A stretch of DNA of 64,000 nt from CAVXSP01 sp963764505 (GTDB lineage Bacteria > Acidobacteriota > Vicinamibacteria > Vicinamibacterales > SCN-69-37). The stretch is from NCBI GenBank assembly GCA_963764505.1, contig CAVXSP010000001.1, positions 3,782,001 to 3,846,000 of the forward strand, written 5' to 3'. Made by a program: the position numbers and the translations under genes. The notes under the pieces are model-generated. The model was given only the letters and a program-made list of their open reading frames with translations. It was not told where the DNA came from and ran no database searches. Below, one piece after another: positions 9,090-20,023 of this stretch. Position 1 is the stretch's first letter; every line of letters begins with the position of its first letter.

Positions 9090-10169
9090 CTAGCCGGCGG
9101 CTCGACCGATCCCGCGCGCCAGCATCGGACGAAGCTCCTCGACGTTCGACGAGACGGCCAGCGCGCGCTCGGGCGAGACGAGCCGCTTGTCGACCAGCCG
9201 CGCGAGCGCCTGGTTCATCGTCTGCATGCCGAAGCGTTCCTGCCCGGCCTGCATCGCCCCGTAGATCTGGTGCACTTTGTCCTCACGGATCAGGTGCCGA
9301 ATCCCCGGGGTGGCGACCAGGATTTCGAGCGCCGGGACGCGGCCCTGGCCGTCCGCCCTCGGCAGCAACATCTGGCAGACGACGCCCTCGAGGACGAGCG
9401 AGAGTTGCGTCCGCACCTGCGGCTGTCGATGGACCGGGAACGTGTCGAGTAGACGCGTCACGGTCTGCGCCGCCGAATTGGTGTGCAGCGACGCCAGCGT
9501 GAGGTGTCCTGTCTCCGCCAGCGTCATGGCCGCCTCCATCGTCTCCAGGTCGCGCATCTCGCCGATGAGGACGACGTCCGGATCCTCGCGAAGCGCGGCG
9601 CGCAGGGCCATGGAGAACCGCCGGGTGTCGCTGTGCACCTGCCGCTGACTGACGAGCGCCCGCTTGTGGGCGTGCACGTACTCGATCGGATCCTCGATCG
9701 TGAGGATGTGTACGGGTCGCGACTCGTTGATTCGATCGACCATCGCCGCGAGCGTCGTCGACTTGCCGCTGCCCGTCGCGCCGGTGACCAGGACCAGCCC
9801 GCGAGGGCGTTCCGCCAAGCGCGCAAGGACCGGCGGCAGACCGAGGTCCTCCAACGTGCCGATCCGCTCGGGGATGACCCGGAACACGCCCGCGACGGTG
9901 CCCTTCTGCCGGAAGAGGTTGCCGCGAAAGCGGCCGACCCCCTCCAGCCCGAATGCCAGATCGAACTCGCAGGCCTGCTCGAGCGCGCGCCTCTGCACGT
10001 CGGTGAGCACGCTGCAGGCCAGCGCCTCCGCCAGCTCGGGCGTCAGCGCCGGCAGATCGAGCCGCCGCAGCGCTCCGTCGACGCGCACCTGCGGCGCGCT
10101 GCCTGCCGCCAGGTGCAGGTCGGAGCCGCCGAGCGCCATCGTCGTCCTGAGCAGGTCCGGAAGGTTCAC
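9090..10169 (-). CDS. pilT: Type IV pilus twitching-motility (retraction) ATPase
   Basis: A 359-aa hexameric ATPase that powers pilus disassembly. The N-terminal PAS-like part includes GGSDLHLAAGSAPQVRVDG. Walker A is GATGSGKST, the Asp box and Walker B span ALREDPDVVLIGEMRD, and the His box is LASLHTN. The retraction-specific motif appears as AIGAM-like YGAMQAGQERFGMQTMNQAL. The GTG at 10169 overlaps the pilB stop as GTGA and gives the normal start VNLPDLL. Having pilT directly after pilB suggests stoichiometric production of the extension and retraction motors. Confidence 0.95.
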   Translation of the reverse strand: MNLPDLLRTTMALGGSDLHLAAGSAPQVRVDGALRRLDLPALTPELAEALACSVLTDVQRRALEQACEFDLAFGLEGVGRFRGNLFRQKGTVAGVFRVIPERIGTLEDLGLPPVLARLAERPRGLVLVTGATGSGKSTTLAAMVDRINESRPVHILTIEDPIEYVHAHKRALVSQRQVHSDTRRFSMALRAALREDPDVVLIGEMRDLETMEAAMTLAETGHLTLASLHTNSAAQTVTRLLDTFPVHRQPQVRTQLSLVLEGVVCQMLLPRADGQGRVPALEILVATPGIRHLIREDKVHQIYGAMQAGQERFGMQTMNQALARLVDKRLVSPERALAVSSNVEELRPMLARGIGRAAG

Positions 10170-11914
10170 CCGGCTCCGACCGTCTCGCGCAGGACTTCCT
10201 CGACCGTCGTCACGCCCTCCTGGACCTTCCGCAGCCCGCTCTGACGCAGCGTCCGCATGCCTTCGTCCATGGCGAGCCGCCGGAGCGCGGCGACCGGCGC
10301 GTTGTCGGCGACGAGCCGCCGCAGGCCTTCGCTCATCTCCATCACCTCGAACAGACCGATTCGCCCCTTGTAGCCCGTGTTCGAGCAGTGTTCGCAGCCG
10401 AGCCCCTGCCATGGCTGCAGATCGTCCGCCTCTCCCGCGCCGAGCCCCATCTCGACGAGCTGCCGAGGCGTCAGGTGCTGCGGTTCCCGGCAGTGCTCGC
10501 ACGTCCGGCGAACCAGGCGCTGCGCGCAGATCAGACTGACGGAGCTGTTGACGAGAAACGGCTCGATCCCCATGTTCACAAGGCGACTCACCGTGCTCGG
10601 CGCGTCGTTCGTGTGCAGGGTCGAGAGGACCAGATGCCCGGTCATCGCCGCCCTCACCGCGATCGCGGCGGTCTCCGGGTCCCGGATCTCCCCGACGAGA
10701 ATCACGTTCGGATCCTGGCGCAGGAACGAGCGCAGCGCCATGGCGAACGTCAGGCCGATCTGGTCCCGGACCTGGAGCTGGTTGATTCCCTGGATGTTGA
10801 ACTCGACCGGGTCCTCGGCCGTGACGATGTTGACACCGGGCCGGTTCAGACAGGTGATCGCCGAATAGAGTGTGTTGGTCTTCCCGCTCCCGGTCGGACC
10901 GGTGACGAGCACCATGCCCCAGGGGCGACGGATGGTCGCCTCGATCCGGGTCAGGGCTTCGGATTCGAGGCCCAGACGCGTCATGTCGAGGTGCAGCTGC
11001 TCACGGTCGAGCACCCGGAGCACGAGCTTCTCGCCGAAGAGGGTCGGCAGCGACGAGACGCGGAAGTCGATCTCGCGCGGCTTGCCACCGTCGCTGAACC
11101 GCACCTTCATGCGGCCGTCCTGCGGCAGCCGCTTCTCGGTGATGTCGAGACGGGCCATGACTTTCAGCCTCGACGCAATCGGATCGCGGCACTTGAGCGG
11201 CGGCGCCATGATCGGGTGCAGCACGCCGTCAATCCGCAGCCTGATGCGCAACTCGTTCTCGTAGGGCTCGATATGGATGTCGCTCGCCCCGCGCTGGATG
11301 GCCGACAGGAGCAGGGCGCCGACGAGCCGTACGATCGGCGCATCGGCGCCATCCTGCTCGAGTGCCGCCGCATCGATCTCCTGCGTCTCGTTCAGGACCT
11401 GGAGTCGCTCGCCCTCGTCTTCCCGTGCCTCCTCGCCGAGATCCTCGAGCGCCCGCATGACCAGGTCGCCGGCCTGCCCGTTGATTCCCGGTCTGGCGTA
11501 GTACCGCCCCACGGCGGCGAGGACCGACGTTTCAGAGGCGACCACCGGCTCGACGTGGAGACCCGTCATGAACTTGATGTCGTCCATGGCGAACACGTTC
11601 GTCGGATCGGCCATGGCGAGCGTGAGCACCATGCCGGCCCGGCCGATCGGAATCACCTGGTACTTCTCGGCCGTGTCCCCGGGAATGAGTCGCACGACCT
11701 CCGGATCGAGGTCGAATTGATTGAGATTGATCGCGGGAACGCCGTACTGCCGGCTGAGAAGCGAGGTGATGTCCTCGTCGCGGACGAACCCGAGCTTGAT
11801 CAGGTTCGAGCCCAGCCGCCCTCCGTTGAGACGCTGCTCATCGAGCGCCTGTTCCAGTTGGCCGGCGGTGATGCGCTCCTCGCGCAGCAGCAGTTCACCG
11901 AGTCTGAAGGCCAT
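10166..11914 (-). CDS. pilB: Type IV pilus assembly (extension) ATPase
   Basis: A 582-aa GspE/PilB-family motor. The N-terminal T2SSE_N domain starts FRLGELLLREERITAGQLEQALDEQ. The ATPase core has SDIHIEPYENELRIRLRIDG, Walker A GPTGSGKTNTLY, the Asp/Walker B box FLRQDPNVILVGEIRDPETA and the His box LSTLHTND. A zinc-binding tetracysteine element (CEHC ... CEHC) sits near the C-terminus, as is standard in PilB. ATG at 11914 is chosen because the preceding part of the frame lies in the neighbouring barrel gene. It begins the pilBTC block and is 34 bp downstream of the outer-membrane protein gene. Confidence 0.96.
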   Translation of the reverse strand: MAFRLGELLLREERITAGQLEQALDEQRLNGGRLGSNLIKLGFVRDEDITSLLSRQYGVPAINLNQFDLDPEVVRLIPGDTAEKYQVIPIGRAGMVLTLAMADPTNVFAMDDIKFMTGLHVEPVVASETSVLAAVGRYYARPGINGQAGDLVMRALEDLGEEAREDEGERLQVLNETQEIDAAALEQDGADAPIVRLVGALLLSAIQRGASDIHIEPYENELRIRLRIDGVLHPIMAPPLKCRDPIASRLKVMARLDITEKRLPQDGRMKVRFSDGGKPREIDFRVSSLPTLFGEKLVLRVLDREQLHLDMTRLGLESEALTRIEATIRRPWGMVLVTGPTGSGKTNTLYSAITCLNRPGVNIVTAEDPVEFNIQGINQLQVRDQIGLTFAMALRSFLRQDPNVILVGEIRDPETAAIAVRAAMTGHLVLSTLHTNDAPSTVSRLVNMGIEPFLVNSSVSLICAQRLVRRTCEHCREPQHLTPRQLVEMGLGAGEADDLQPWQGLGCEHCSNTGYKGRIGLFEVMEMSEGLRRLVADNAPVAALRRLAMDEGMRTLRQSGLRKVQEGVTTVEEVLRETVGAG

Positions 11915-11948
11915 GAGAGTCTGCCGGACGCGGCCGTTCCGCTGATCC

Positions 11949-12926
11949 TCAGAACCCCGCCCGCAGGGCCACGCCGAATCCGCGATCGGCGTCGAGGCGC
12001 CCTCGACTGTAGTGCGCGTCCAGCCACAGGTTCCGCTGCACCGCCACACTCAGACCCAGTGCGCCGACCATGCGACGCGGCCCCTCGAGGCTCCAGCGCA
12101 GTCCGCCACGAAGCGACCACCGCGCTGCGAAGCGGTTCTCGGCGCCAACCGCGAGAATCCGCCGCGGGCCGTCCTGAAGATCGACCGTGTCCAGGTCCAG
12201 GTCCATAGCAAGGGTCAGGCCACCGGCCGGCATCACCGCCAGGCCCATCCGCGCCTGGCGACCGAGCTGGATGGCAGTTCCTGCACCATCGGTGAACGTC
12301 GGCTGCCGCACATTCCGCACCATGAGGCCGAGGCGCGCCCGGCCGAAGTCGGCCATCGCCCCGAGATCCAGGTCGAATCGCCCCGACGAAGTCCCGGTGA
12401 GATCGGCCGCCGAGACGAGCGCATCATGCGCGGAGGCGCCGCCTGCAAGCCCGGACACGAAGGTGCCGCGCAGATACTTGAGCGTCGACCCGACGACCAG
12501 CCCGGGCGTGACCGTCTGCACGACGGTGGCGCCAAACTGCGAAAGCCTGAGCATGTCGACCTGAGTGGCCCCGCCGGCCGCACTGCCGAGCACCCCCTCC
12601 TCGAAGTGCCCATAGGAGAGTCCAATCGGCCATGTGCCCAAGCTGACGAACTTCGACGTCCGCCGACTTGCGCCTGGCGCGGGCGCCGCCTTCTGATTAC
12701 CAGTCTGAAAGTCGACCCACCCAATCGTGATTCCGGCGGGCGGCCCGGTGGCGAGCCCGGCGGGGTTCCAATGGACGGCCGTGGCGTCGTCGGCCACGCC
12801 GACGAACGCACCCGCCATGCCGAGCGCACGGCTTCCCGCCGACTCGAGCACTTGCTGGGCGGAGGCCGCGACCGGCCACGCGAGGAGCGGCAGCACGAGG
12901 ATGAGCACGCCCAGTCGACGCCCCAC
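11949..12926 (-). CDS. Outer-membrane beta-barrel protein (PorV/TraF-like)
   Basis: A roughly 325-aa barrel with a signal peptide (RRLGVLILVLPLLAWPVAASAQQ). Next comes the hallmark segment ESAGSRALGMAGAFVGVADDATAVHWNPAGL, typical of PorV/UPF0164 and the TraF_2-like barrels. Alternating hydrophobic strands follow, with a final strand ending FGVALRAGF (C-terminal Phe, as in many outer-membrane proteins). A GTG at 12926 places the signal peptide at the very start; an ATG about 35 codons upstream is possible. The gene is first in the pilus transcript and could provide an envelope component for the pilus, though the family also occurs without pili. Confidence 0.8.
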   Translation of the reverse strand: MGRRLGVLILVLPLLAWPVAASAQQVLESAGSRALGMAGAFVGVADDATAVHWNPAGLATGPPAGITIGWVDFQTGNQKAAPAPGASRRTSKFVSLGTWPIGLSYGHFEEGVLGSAAGGATQVDMLRLSQFGATVVQTVTPGLVVGSTLKYLRGTFVSGLAGGASAHDALVSAADLTGTSSGRFDLDLGAMADFGRARLGLMVRNVRQPTFTDGAGTAIQLGRQARMGLAVMPAGGLTLAMDLDLDTVDLQDGPRRILAVGAENRFAARWSLRGGLRWSLEGPRRMVGALGLSVAVQRNLWLDAHYSRGRLDADRGFGVALRAGF

Positions 12927-13094
12927 GAGGGCCAGAGTAACAGGCCCCCAGGCGATTGGGGTGCGCTCGGCGGTCGCCTCCCGGGAACCCCGACCGGGCG
13001 CGTCCGTATTTAGACGGGACGGTAGAATTGAAAGGATTCGCGCCGTCATGGCACCCGGTCCCGTCCGGTCGGCCATTGCAGGAGATCCCAGGCC

Positions 13095-13829
13095 ATGCAG
13101 GTAGCTTCCCCGACCGACACGCCGGCACCCGGTCTGCTCACGCGCGTCGTCGGAGTGATTTTCTCGCCGAGGGCCACGTTCGAGCGGATGCTCCCTCACC
13201 CCAAGGTGATTGGCGTCCTGCTGCTGACGGGGCTCGCCATCGGGCTCGCCAAGGGGCTGCCGCAGCTGACCGCGTCGGGGCGCCAGGCGGCGCTGGACGC
13301 GCAGGTGCAGCAGACGGAGCGGTTCACCGGGCGGCCCGTGACCGATGACGCGTACGCGCGCATGCAGCGCTTCGCCCCGATCGCCGCCTACAGCACCATC
13401 GTCGTCACGCCTATCGGGCTGGCGGTGTTCACGCTGCTGCTGAGCGGGGTCTATTTCGTGGTGTTCAACGCCGTGCTGGGCGGCACGGGCGGATTCAAGC
13501 AGGTGCTGTCGGTCGCGGCGCACGCCTCGGTGATTTCGGCCCTCGGCGCGATCCTGGCGGCGCCCGTGCAGTACCTGCAGGGCACGATGACGCCGACGGG
13601 CCCGTTCACGCTCGGGGTCCTGCTGCCGATGCTGGACGACAGCTCGTTCGTCGCGCGGCTCCTGGCGTTCGTGGACGTGTTCGCGATCTGGGGCACGATC
13701 GTCACGGCCATCGGGCTCAGCGTGCTGTATCGTCGGAAGACCGGCAACATCGCGATCGGTCTCTTCGCGCTGCTCGTGCTCTTCGCCGCCGCGGGCGCTA
13801 CCGTGGTGGGCTTCTTTTCGCGCAGGTAA
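13095..13829 (+). CDS. Yip1-domain membrane protein
   Basis: A 244-aa protein with about five hydrophobic segments and the opening typical of bacterial Yip1 proteins (LLTRVVGVIFSPRATFERMLPHPKVIGVLLLTGLAIGL). A conserved amphipathic YAR/QRF stretch follows. Bacterial YIP1 proteins have no established reaction and are often found beside transporter genes. It lies 6 bp before the adaptor gene, so the two are probably co-transcribed. A TAGAAT sequence at 13023-13028 could serve as a -10 element, though no good -35 was seen. Confidence 0.8.
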   Translation: MQVASPTDTPAPGLLTRVVGVIFSPRATFERMLPHPKVIGVLLLTGLAIGLAKGLPQLTASGRQAALDAQVQQTERFTGRPVTDDAYARMQRFAPIAAYSTIVVTPIGLAVFTLLLSGVYFVVFNAVLGGTGGFKQVLSVAAHASVISALGAILAAPVQYLQGTMTPTGPFTLGVLLPMLDDSSFVARLLAFVDVFAIWGTIVTAIGLSVLYRRKTGNIAIGLFALLVLFAAAGATVVGFFSRR

Positions 13830-13835
13830 CCTCTG

Positions 13836-15179
13836 ATGAGTCGAACGAAGAAAGTCGTCATTGCCGCCGGGGTGGTCGCGGTCCTCGGCGCGCTCGTGTA
13901 CGCGAATTTCGCGTTCAAACGCACGAGCGGGGCGCAGGTGACGACGGAGAAGATCGAGCGTCGCAATCTCGAAGCAATCGTCTCGGCGAGCGGCAAGATT
14001 CAGCCGAAGAAGTTGGTGCAGATCAGCGCCGAGACGGTGGGCAAAGTCGTCAATCTGCAGGTGAACGAAGGCGACCGCGTGACGGCCGGCCAGCCGCTGC
14101 TGCAGATCGATCCGCGCACGCTCGAGACGCAGGTCCAGAACCGTGAAGCCAGCCTGGCGACCGCGCGATCGACGCTCGATCAGACGCGGTCGCAGGTCGA
14201 GAGCGCGCAGGTCTCGCTCAAGCAGGCGCAGGAAGACTTCAAGCGCCAGGAGGGCCTGTGGCAGGGCGGCCTCACGACGCGCGACGCCTACGAGCGCTCG
14301 GCCAACAACGTCCGGACGATGGAGACGAACCTGCAGCAGGCGCAACAGTCCGTCAAGACCCAGGAGCAGCGGATCAAGGCGGAAGAGGCGAATCTCGACA
14401 GCGCGAAATACGATCTGACCAAGCTGCGGATCGTCTCGCCGATCGACGGGCTCGTCACCCGGCGCAACATCGAGGAGGGCGAGACCGTGATGGTCGGCAC
14501 GATGAACAACGCCGGAACGGTGCTCCTCGAGATCGCCGACATGTCCGTCATCGAAGCGGAAATCGAGGTCGACGAGACCGACATTCCGTTCGTCGCCATG
14601 GGCCAGCGCGCGAAGGTGACCATCGACGCGCTGCCCGATCAGACGTTCGTCGCGAAGGTCACCGAGGTCGGCAACAGCCCGATCCAGGCGACCGGCGCGG
14701 CGAGCACGTCCACCCGGGCGACGAATTTCAAGGTCGTCGTGACGATCGACGGTCAGGTGCCGAACGTGCGGCCCGGCTTCACCTGCACCGCGGTCATCAC
14801 GACGGCCACCCGCCAGCAGGCGACCGCGGTCCCGATTCAGGCGACGACGGTCCGGGAGATGACGGTCGACGAGGAGGGGAACCTCGTCAGGAGCGAGCCG
14901 GCGCGCGGCCGGGGCGGCGCGGCGCGGTCCGCGACCGGCCCGGCGGACCTGAAACCGGGCCAGGCGCGCAAGGAGCTCGAGGGCGTGTTCCTCGTGCGCG
15001 ACAACCGCGCCGTGTTCACGCCGATCAAGACGGGCATCGCGGGCGAGAAGTACTTCGAGGTGCTGAACGGCCTCGCGCCCGGCGACCAGGTCGTCACGGG
15101 TCCGTTCGCGTCGGTCCGCTCGCTGAAGGACGGCGACCCGGTGAAGATCACGACCAACCCGCCCGTGCCCGCCAAGTAG
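13836..15179 (+). CDS. HlyD/MacA-type periplasmic adaptor subunit
   Basis: A 447-aa membrane-fusion protein. It has an N-terminal anchor (KKVVIAAGVVAVLGALVYANFAF), a first half-lipoyl motif (VGKVVNLQVNEGDRVTAGQPLLQIDP) and a long coiled coil at about 100-190 (STLDQTRSQVESAQVSLKQAQ). The second half-lipoyl motif reads LRIVSPIDGLVTRRNIEEGETV, and beta-barrel and membrane-proximal domains follow. An Arg/Gly/Ala-rich insert (ARGRGGAARSATGP) sits late in the protein. It would link an inner-membrane ABC transporter to an outer-membrane channel. The two permeases downstream are the natural partners; their ATPase is not encoded nearby. Confidence 0.9.
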   Translation: MSRTKKVVIAAGVVAVLGALVYANFAFKRTSGAQVTTEKIERRNLEAIVSASGKIQPKKLVQISAETVGKVVNLQVNEGDRVTAGQPLLQIDPRTLETQVQNREASLATARSTLDQTRSQVESAQVSLKQAQEDFKRQEGLWQGGLTTRDAYERSANNVRTMETNLQQAQQSVKTQEQRIKAEEANLDSAKYDLTKLRIVSPIDGLVTRRNIEEGETVMVGTMNNAGTVLLEIADMSVIEAEIEVDETDIPFVAMGQRAKVTIDALPDQTFVAKVTEVGNSPIQATGAASTSTRATNFKVVVTIDGQVPNVRPGFTCTAVITTATRQQATAVPIQATTVREMTVDEEGNLVRSEPARGRGGAARSATGPADLKPGQARKELEGVFLVRDNRAVFTPIKTGIAGEKYFEVLNGLAPGDQVVTGPFASVRSLKDGDPVKITTNPPVPAK

Positions 15180-15201
15180 CGCGGCGGCGGGATCCACGCG
15201 G

Positions 15202-16425
<1,224 letters not shown>

Positions 16426-16498
16426 CGAGCGAGCGGCAGGGCACGAGCCGCCGGGCCGGAGCGGAGCACAGGGGGCCCGGCAGAGCCCCCCGGAGTGG

Positions 16499-17777
16499 AT
16501 GATGCGCTGGACGCTCTTTCAAGAGATCGTCGCGATGTCCTGGGACACGCTCCGGGGCAACAAGCTCAGGTCGGCGCTGACGATCCTGGGAATCGTGATC
16601 GGCATCACCTCAATCGTCGGGATCACGTCGCTCCTGCGTGGGTTCGACGAGTCGTTCAAGGACGCCTTCCGGCAGATCGGCCCCGATACGATCTTCGTCA
16701 CCAAGTTCTCCCTCGTCAGCCTCACGTCGGGCACGAGCCGCGTGGAGCTCCTCAAGCGGCCCAACATCACGACAGCCGACGCGGATGCCATCGAGCGGAA
16801 TGCGCCTTCGATCGACGTCGTGGACGTGATCCTCGGCCAGGGCGCGCAAGGTGAGCGGATCTACTACGGCGACCAGCGGACCAAGACCCTTCAGATCTTC
16901 GGCACGACCGAGCGGTACCCGTCCGTGACGCGCGTGCCGATGGAGCTGGGCCGCTTCTTCACGGCCGCCGAAGTCCAGCACCGGCGCAACGTCGTCGTGC
17001 TGGGCCAGACGCCGTACCAGGCGCTGTTTCCAGTCGAGGATCCGATCGGCAAGGTCGTGCGGATCGGGCTGGTCCAGTACCGAGGTGATCGGCGTCCTGG
17101 CCAAGCGGCCGAGCCCGGGCGGCCTGGGCATCGGCGTCGACGACTTCGCGGTGATCCCGGAGACGACCTACCAGAAGCAGTTCGGGCTGCGCGCCATCGA
17201 CTTCGGCCGAGGCGAGTCCCGTCCGATCATGATCGGAGCCGTCCCCGTCGAGGGCGTTCCGCGCGATCAGGCGATGCGCGAGATCGAAGAGATCATGCGG
17301 GTGCGCCACAGCCTGCGGCTCGACCAGCCGGATGACTTCGACCTGGTGACGCAGGACGCCGTACTCAAGGTCTGGGACCAGATCAGCCAGGGCGTGTTCC
17401 TCGCCCTCATCGCCATCTCGTCCATCGCGCTGATGGTCGGGGGCATCGGCGTCATGAGCATCATGACGATCAGCGTCACGGAACGCACGCGCGAGATCGG
17501 CGTGCGAAAGGCGCTCGGCGCGCGGCGCGTCGAGATCCTGTGGCAGTTCCTCCTCGAGGCCGTGTTCCTGACCTCGGCCGGCGGCGTGCTGGGCATCGCC
17601 GCGGGCAGCGGGATCGGCCTCGTCGTGCACCTCGCGACCCATTTCCCGATCTCGCTCCCGTGGTGGTCGTTCGCCATCGGCATCGGCTTCTCGGCCGGCG
17701 TCGGCGTGTTCTTTGGTATGGTCCCCGCCATTCGAGCCTCGCGGCTCGATCCGATCGAGGCGCTCAGATACGAGTAG
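16499..17777 (+). pseudogene. Second MacB/FtsX-type permease, disrupted by a +1 frameshift
   Basis: The first part (from ATG 16499) encodes MRWTLFQEIVAMSWDTLRGNKLRSALTILGIVIGITSIVGI and a periplasmic domain. It runs out of frame after DPIGKVVRIGLVQY near 17080. The next frame continues without a gap as EVIGVLAKRPSPGGLGIGVDDFAVIPETTYQKQF and ends with the FtsX signature ERTREIGVRKALGARRVEILWQFLLEA and RASRLDPIEALRYE. Deleting one C of the CC at 17080-17081 restores a single protein of about 425 residues. The flanks show no other damage, so a sequencing error is as likely as a recent mutation. It is paralogous to the permease just upstream. Confidence 0.85.
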
Positions 17778-17869
17778 GGCGCTGGGCTCTGGGCTACGGG
17801 CTCTGGGCCACGGAGTTGATCTGAACTTCCGCAAAGCCCAAAGCCCAAAGCCCAGCGCCCAAAGCCCAC
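17777..17869. repeat. Intergenic imperfect palindrome of GGGCTCTG / CCCAAAG words
   Basis: The gap between the frameshifted permease and the EF-G-like gene carries short repeated words: GGGCTCTGGGCTACGGGCTC on one side, and runs of AAAGCCC and CAGCGCC on the other. The two arms are partly complementary and could fold into a long hairpin in the permease transcript, so this could act as a terminator. The word family recurs at 36985-37010. Confidence 0.7.
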
Positions 17870-17919
17870 CTCGATTGATATGATCCGCTGGATCAATTCC
17901 CGACGGAGGGCACCTCCCT

Positions 17920-20016
17920 ATGAAGGTCTACGACGCGGCGGGCATTCGGAACGTGGCGCTGGTCGGGCACAGTGGCGCAGGGAAGACGCAGCTGGCCTCC
18001 GCGCTGCTGTTCGATGCCGGGGCCGTGAACCGGTTCGGAAGAGTGGACGACGGGACGACGGTCACGGACTACGACGACGAGGAGATTGCCCGCAAGCATA
18101 CGCTCTCGGCGGCCGTCGCCTTCCTGGAGTGGAACAAGGCCAAGGTCAACCTCATCGACGCACCCGGCATGGGCAATTTCCTGAGCGACGCGCGCGCGGC
18201 GCTCCGCGCTGCCGATGCCGCGCTGGTCGTGATCGACGCAGTGGCCGGCGTCGAGGTCTCGACCGAGAAGACCTGGGCCGTGGCCGAAGAGTTCCAGCTG
18301 CCACGCCTCATCGCGCTGAGCCGTCTCGACCGGGACCGCGCGAGCCTCGACCGCGCGCTCGAGTCGATGCGGGCGGCGCTCGGCCGCAACTGCGTGCCGG
18401 TGCAGATTCCCATTGGCACCGAGCAGGGCTTCACGGGCGTCGTCGATCTGGTCGGCATGAAGGCGTACACGTTCGCGGGAGACGAGTCCGGCCAGATGAC
18501 CGAAGAGGCGGTGCCCGAGGCGCTCGCGGCGCAGGCGAACGCCGCCCGGGAGGCGCTGATCGAGATGGTGGCCGAGGCCGATGACGGCCTGATGGAGAAG
18601 TTCTTCGAGGCCGGCACGCTGTCCCAGGAGGAGCTCGGTGCCGGGCTGAGCCGCGGCGTCCGCAGCCGCAAGATTTTCCCCGTCTTCTGCACCTCTGGCC
18701 TCCGCAATATCGGCATCCAGCCCCTGGCGGACGCGCTCACCACGTACGTGCCGTCGCCGGCCGAACGGCCGTTCCCGGGCCGCGGCACGACGGGCGAGGC
18801 CGCCACGCGCGAGGCGAACGATGCGCTGCCGCTCGTCGTCTGGATCTGGAAGACCGTGGCCGACCAGTTCGCGGGACGCATCACGCTGTTCCGCGTCGTG
18901 TCGGGCGTGCTCAGGTCGGACACGACGATCCACAACGTCACGCGCGACGCCCCGGAGCGGATGGGGCATCTGCTCGTGCTCCAGGGCAAGACGCAGACCC
19001 ACGTGCAGGAGCTGCACGCCGGCGACCTGGGTGCGGTCGCCAAGCTCAAGGACACGCACACGAGCGACACGCTCGGCGATCGCCATGCCGACTTCACGGT
19101 GCCGCCCATCGCTTTTCCCGAGCCGGTCCTGTCGTACGCCATCGAGCCCAAGAGCCGCGGGGACGAGGACAAGATTGGCACCGCGATGCAGCGCCTCCGG
19201 GAGGAGGATCCGTCGATCGGGTACGGCCGGGATCCGCAGACGCACGAGCTGCTGCTCTCGGGACAGGGACAACTGCACATCGAGGTGACGGTGGCGAAGC
19301 TCCGCCGCCGGTTCGGCGTCGAGGTCAACCTCAAGCCGCCGCGCATCCCCTACCGCGAGACGATCTCGGCGGCCGTCGAAGCGCACGGGCGGCACAAGAA
19401 GCAGACCGGCGGCCACGGCCAATTCGGCGACTGCAAGATCAAGATGGAGCCGCTGGCGCGCGGCGCGGACTTCGAGTTCGTCGACGACATCTTCGGCGGG
19501 TCGATCCCGCGCCAGTTCGTGCCGGCGGTCGAGAAGGGCATCCAGGAGACGCGCCAGCGCGGGTACCTGGCCGGTTACCCCGTCGTCGACTTCCGCGTGA
19601 CGGTGTACGACGGCGCGTACCACGACGTCGATTCCAACGAGCTGTCGTTCAAGCTCGCAGGCCGGCTCGCGTTCCGCGACGGCATGGCCCGCGCGAAGCC
19701 GACGCTGCTCGAGCCGATCATGAACGTGGAGGTCTACGCCCCATCGGACTTCGCCGGAGACCTGATGGGAGACCTGAACAGCCGGCGCGGCCGCATCGGC
19801 GGCATGGAGACCCGCGGCCAGACGACGGTCATCAAGGCCACGGTGCCGATGGCCGAGATGCTGACCTACGAACAGACGCTGACGTCGACGACCGGCGGCC
19901 GCGGCTCGTACCACATGGAGTTCTCCCACTACGACGAGGTACCGGGCCACCTGCACGGCAAGATCATCGCGGCGTCGAAGGCGGAGCGGGGCGAGGCCAA
20001 GGAGGAAGAGGAGTAG
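17920..20016 (+). CDS. EF-G-like GTPase paralogue with altered GTPase motifs
   Basis: A 698-aa protein with the five-domain plan of EF-G. The P-loop is GHSGAGKT (16-23), not the canonical AHIDAGKT. The G3 motif is DAPGMGNF (from Asp80), so the catalytic His of DTPGH is missing, and G4 reads SRLD (134-137) in place of NKMD. The C-terminal domains keep family features such as GGHGQFGDCKIKMEP, the YPVVDFRVTVYDGAYHDVDSNE stretch and GRGSYHMEFSHYDEVPGH. It resembles the elongation-factor-G-like group that accompanies a canonical EF-G (here at 38156-40261). Whether it hydrolyses GTP or acts in translation is uncertain. Spacing suggests its own promoter. Confidence 0.85.
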   Translation: MKVYDAAGIRNVALVGHSGAGKTQLASALLFDAGAVNRFGRVDDGTTVTDYDDEEIARKHTLSAAVAFLEWNKAKVNLIDAPGMGNFLSDARAALRAADAALVVIDAVAGVEVSTEKTWAVAEEFQLPRLIALSRLDRDRASLDRALESMRAALGRNCVPVQIPIGTEQGFTGVVDLVGMKAYTFAGDESGQMTEEAVPEALAAQANAAREALIEMVAEADDGLMEKFFEAGTLSQEELGAGLSRGVRSRKIFPVFCTSGLRNIGIQPLADALTTYVPSPAERPFPGRGTTGEAATREANDALPLVVWIWKTVADQFAGRITLFRVVSGVLRSDTTIHNVTRDAPERMGHLLVLQGKTQTHVQELHAGDLGAVAKLKDTHTSDTLGDRHADFTVPPIAFPEPVLSYAIEPKSRGDEDKIGTAMQRLREEDPSIGYGRDPQTHELLLSGQGQLHIEVTVAKLRRRFGVEVNLKPPRIPYRETISAAVEAHGRHKKQTGGHGQFGDCKIKMEPLARGADFEFVDDIFGGSIPRQFVPAVEKGIQETRQRGYLAGYPVVDFRVTVYDGAYHDVDSNELSFKLAGRLAFRDGMARAKPTLLEPIMNVEVYAPSDFAGDLMGDLNSRRGRIGGMETRGQTTVIKATVPMAEMLTYEQTLTSTTGGRGSYHMEFSHYDEVPGHLHGKIIAASKAERGEAKEEEE

Positions 20017-20023
20017 ACGGGCG

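Noticed and set aside
11949..15197. A 1082-codon minus-strand frame over the Yip1, adaptor and barrel genes
   Set aside because: Only the last part is the true outer-membrane barrel; the rest is antisense to two clear plus-strand genes.
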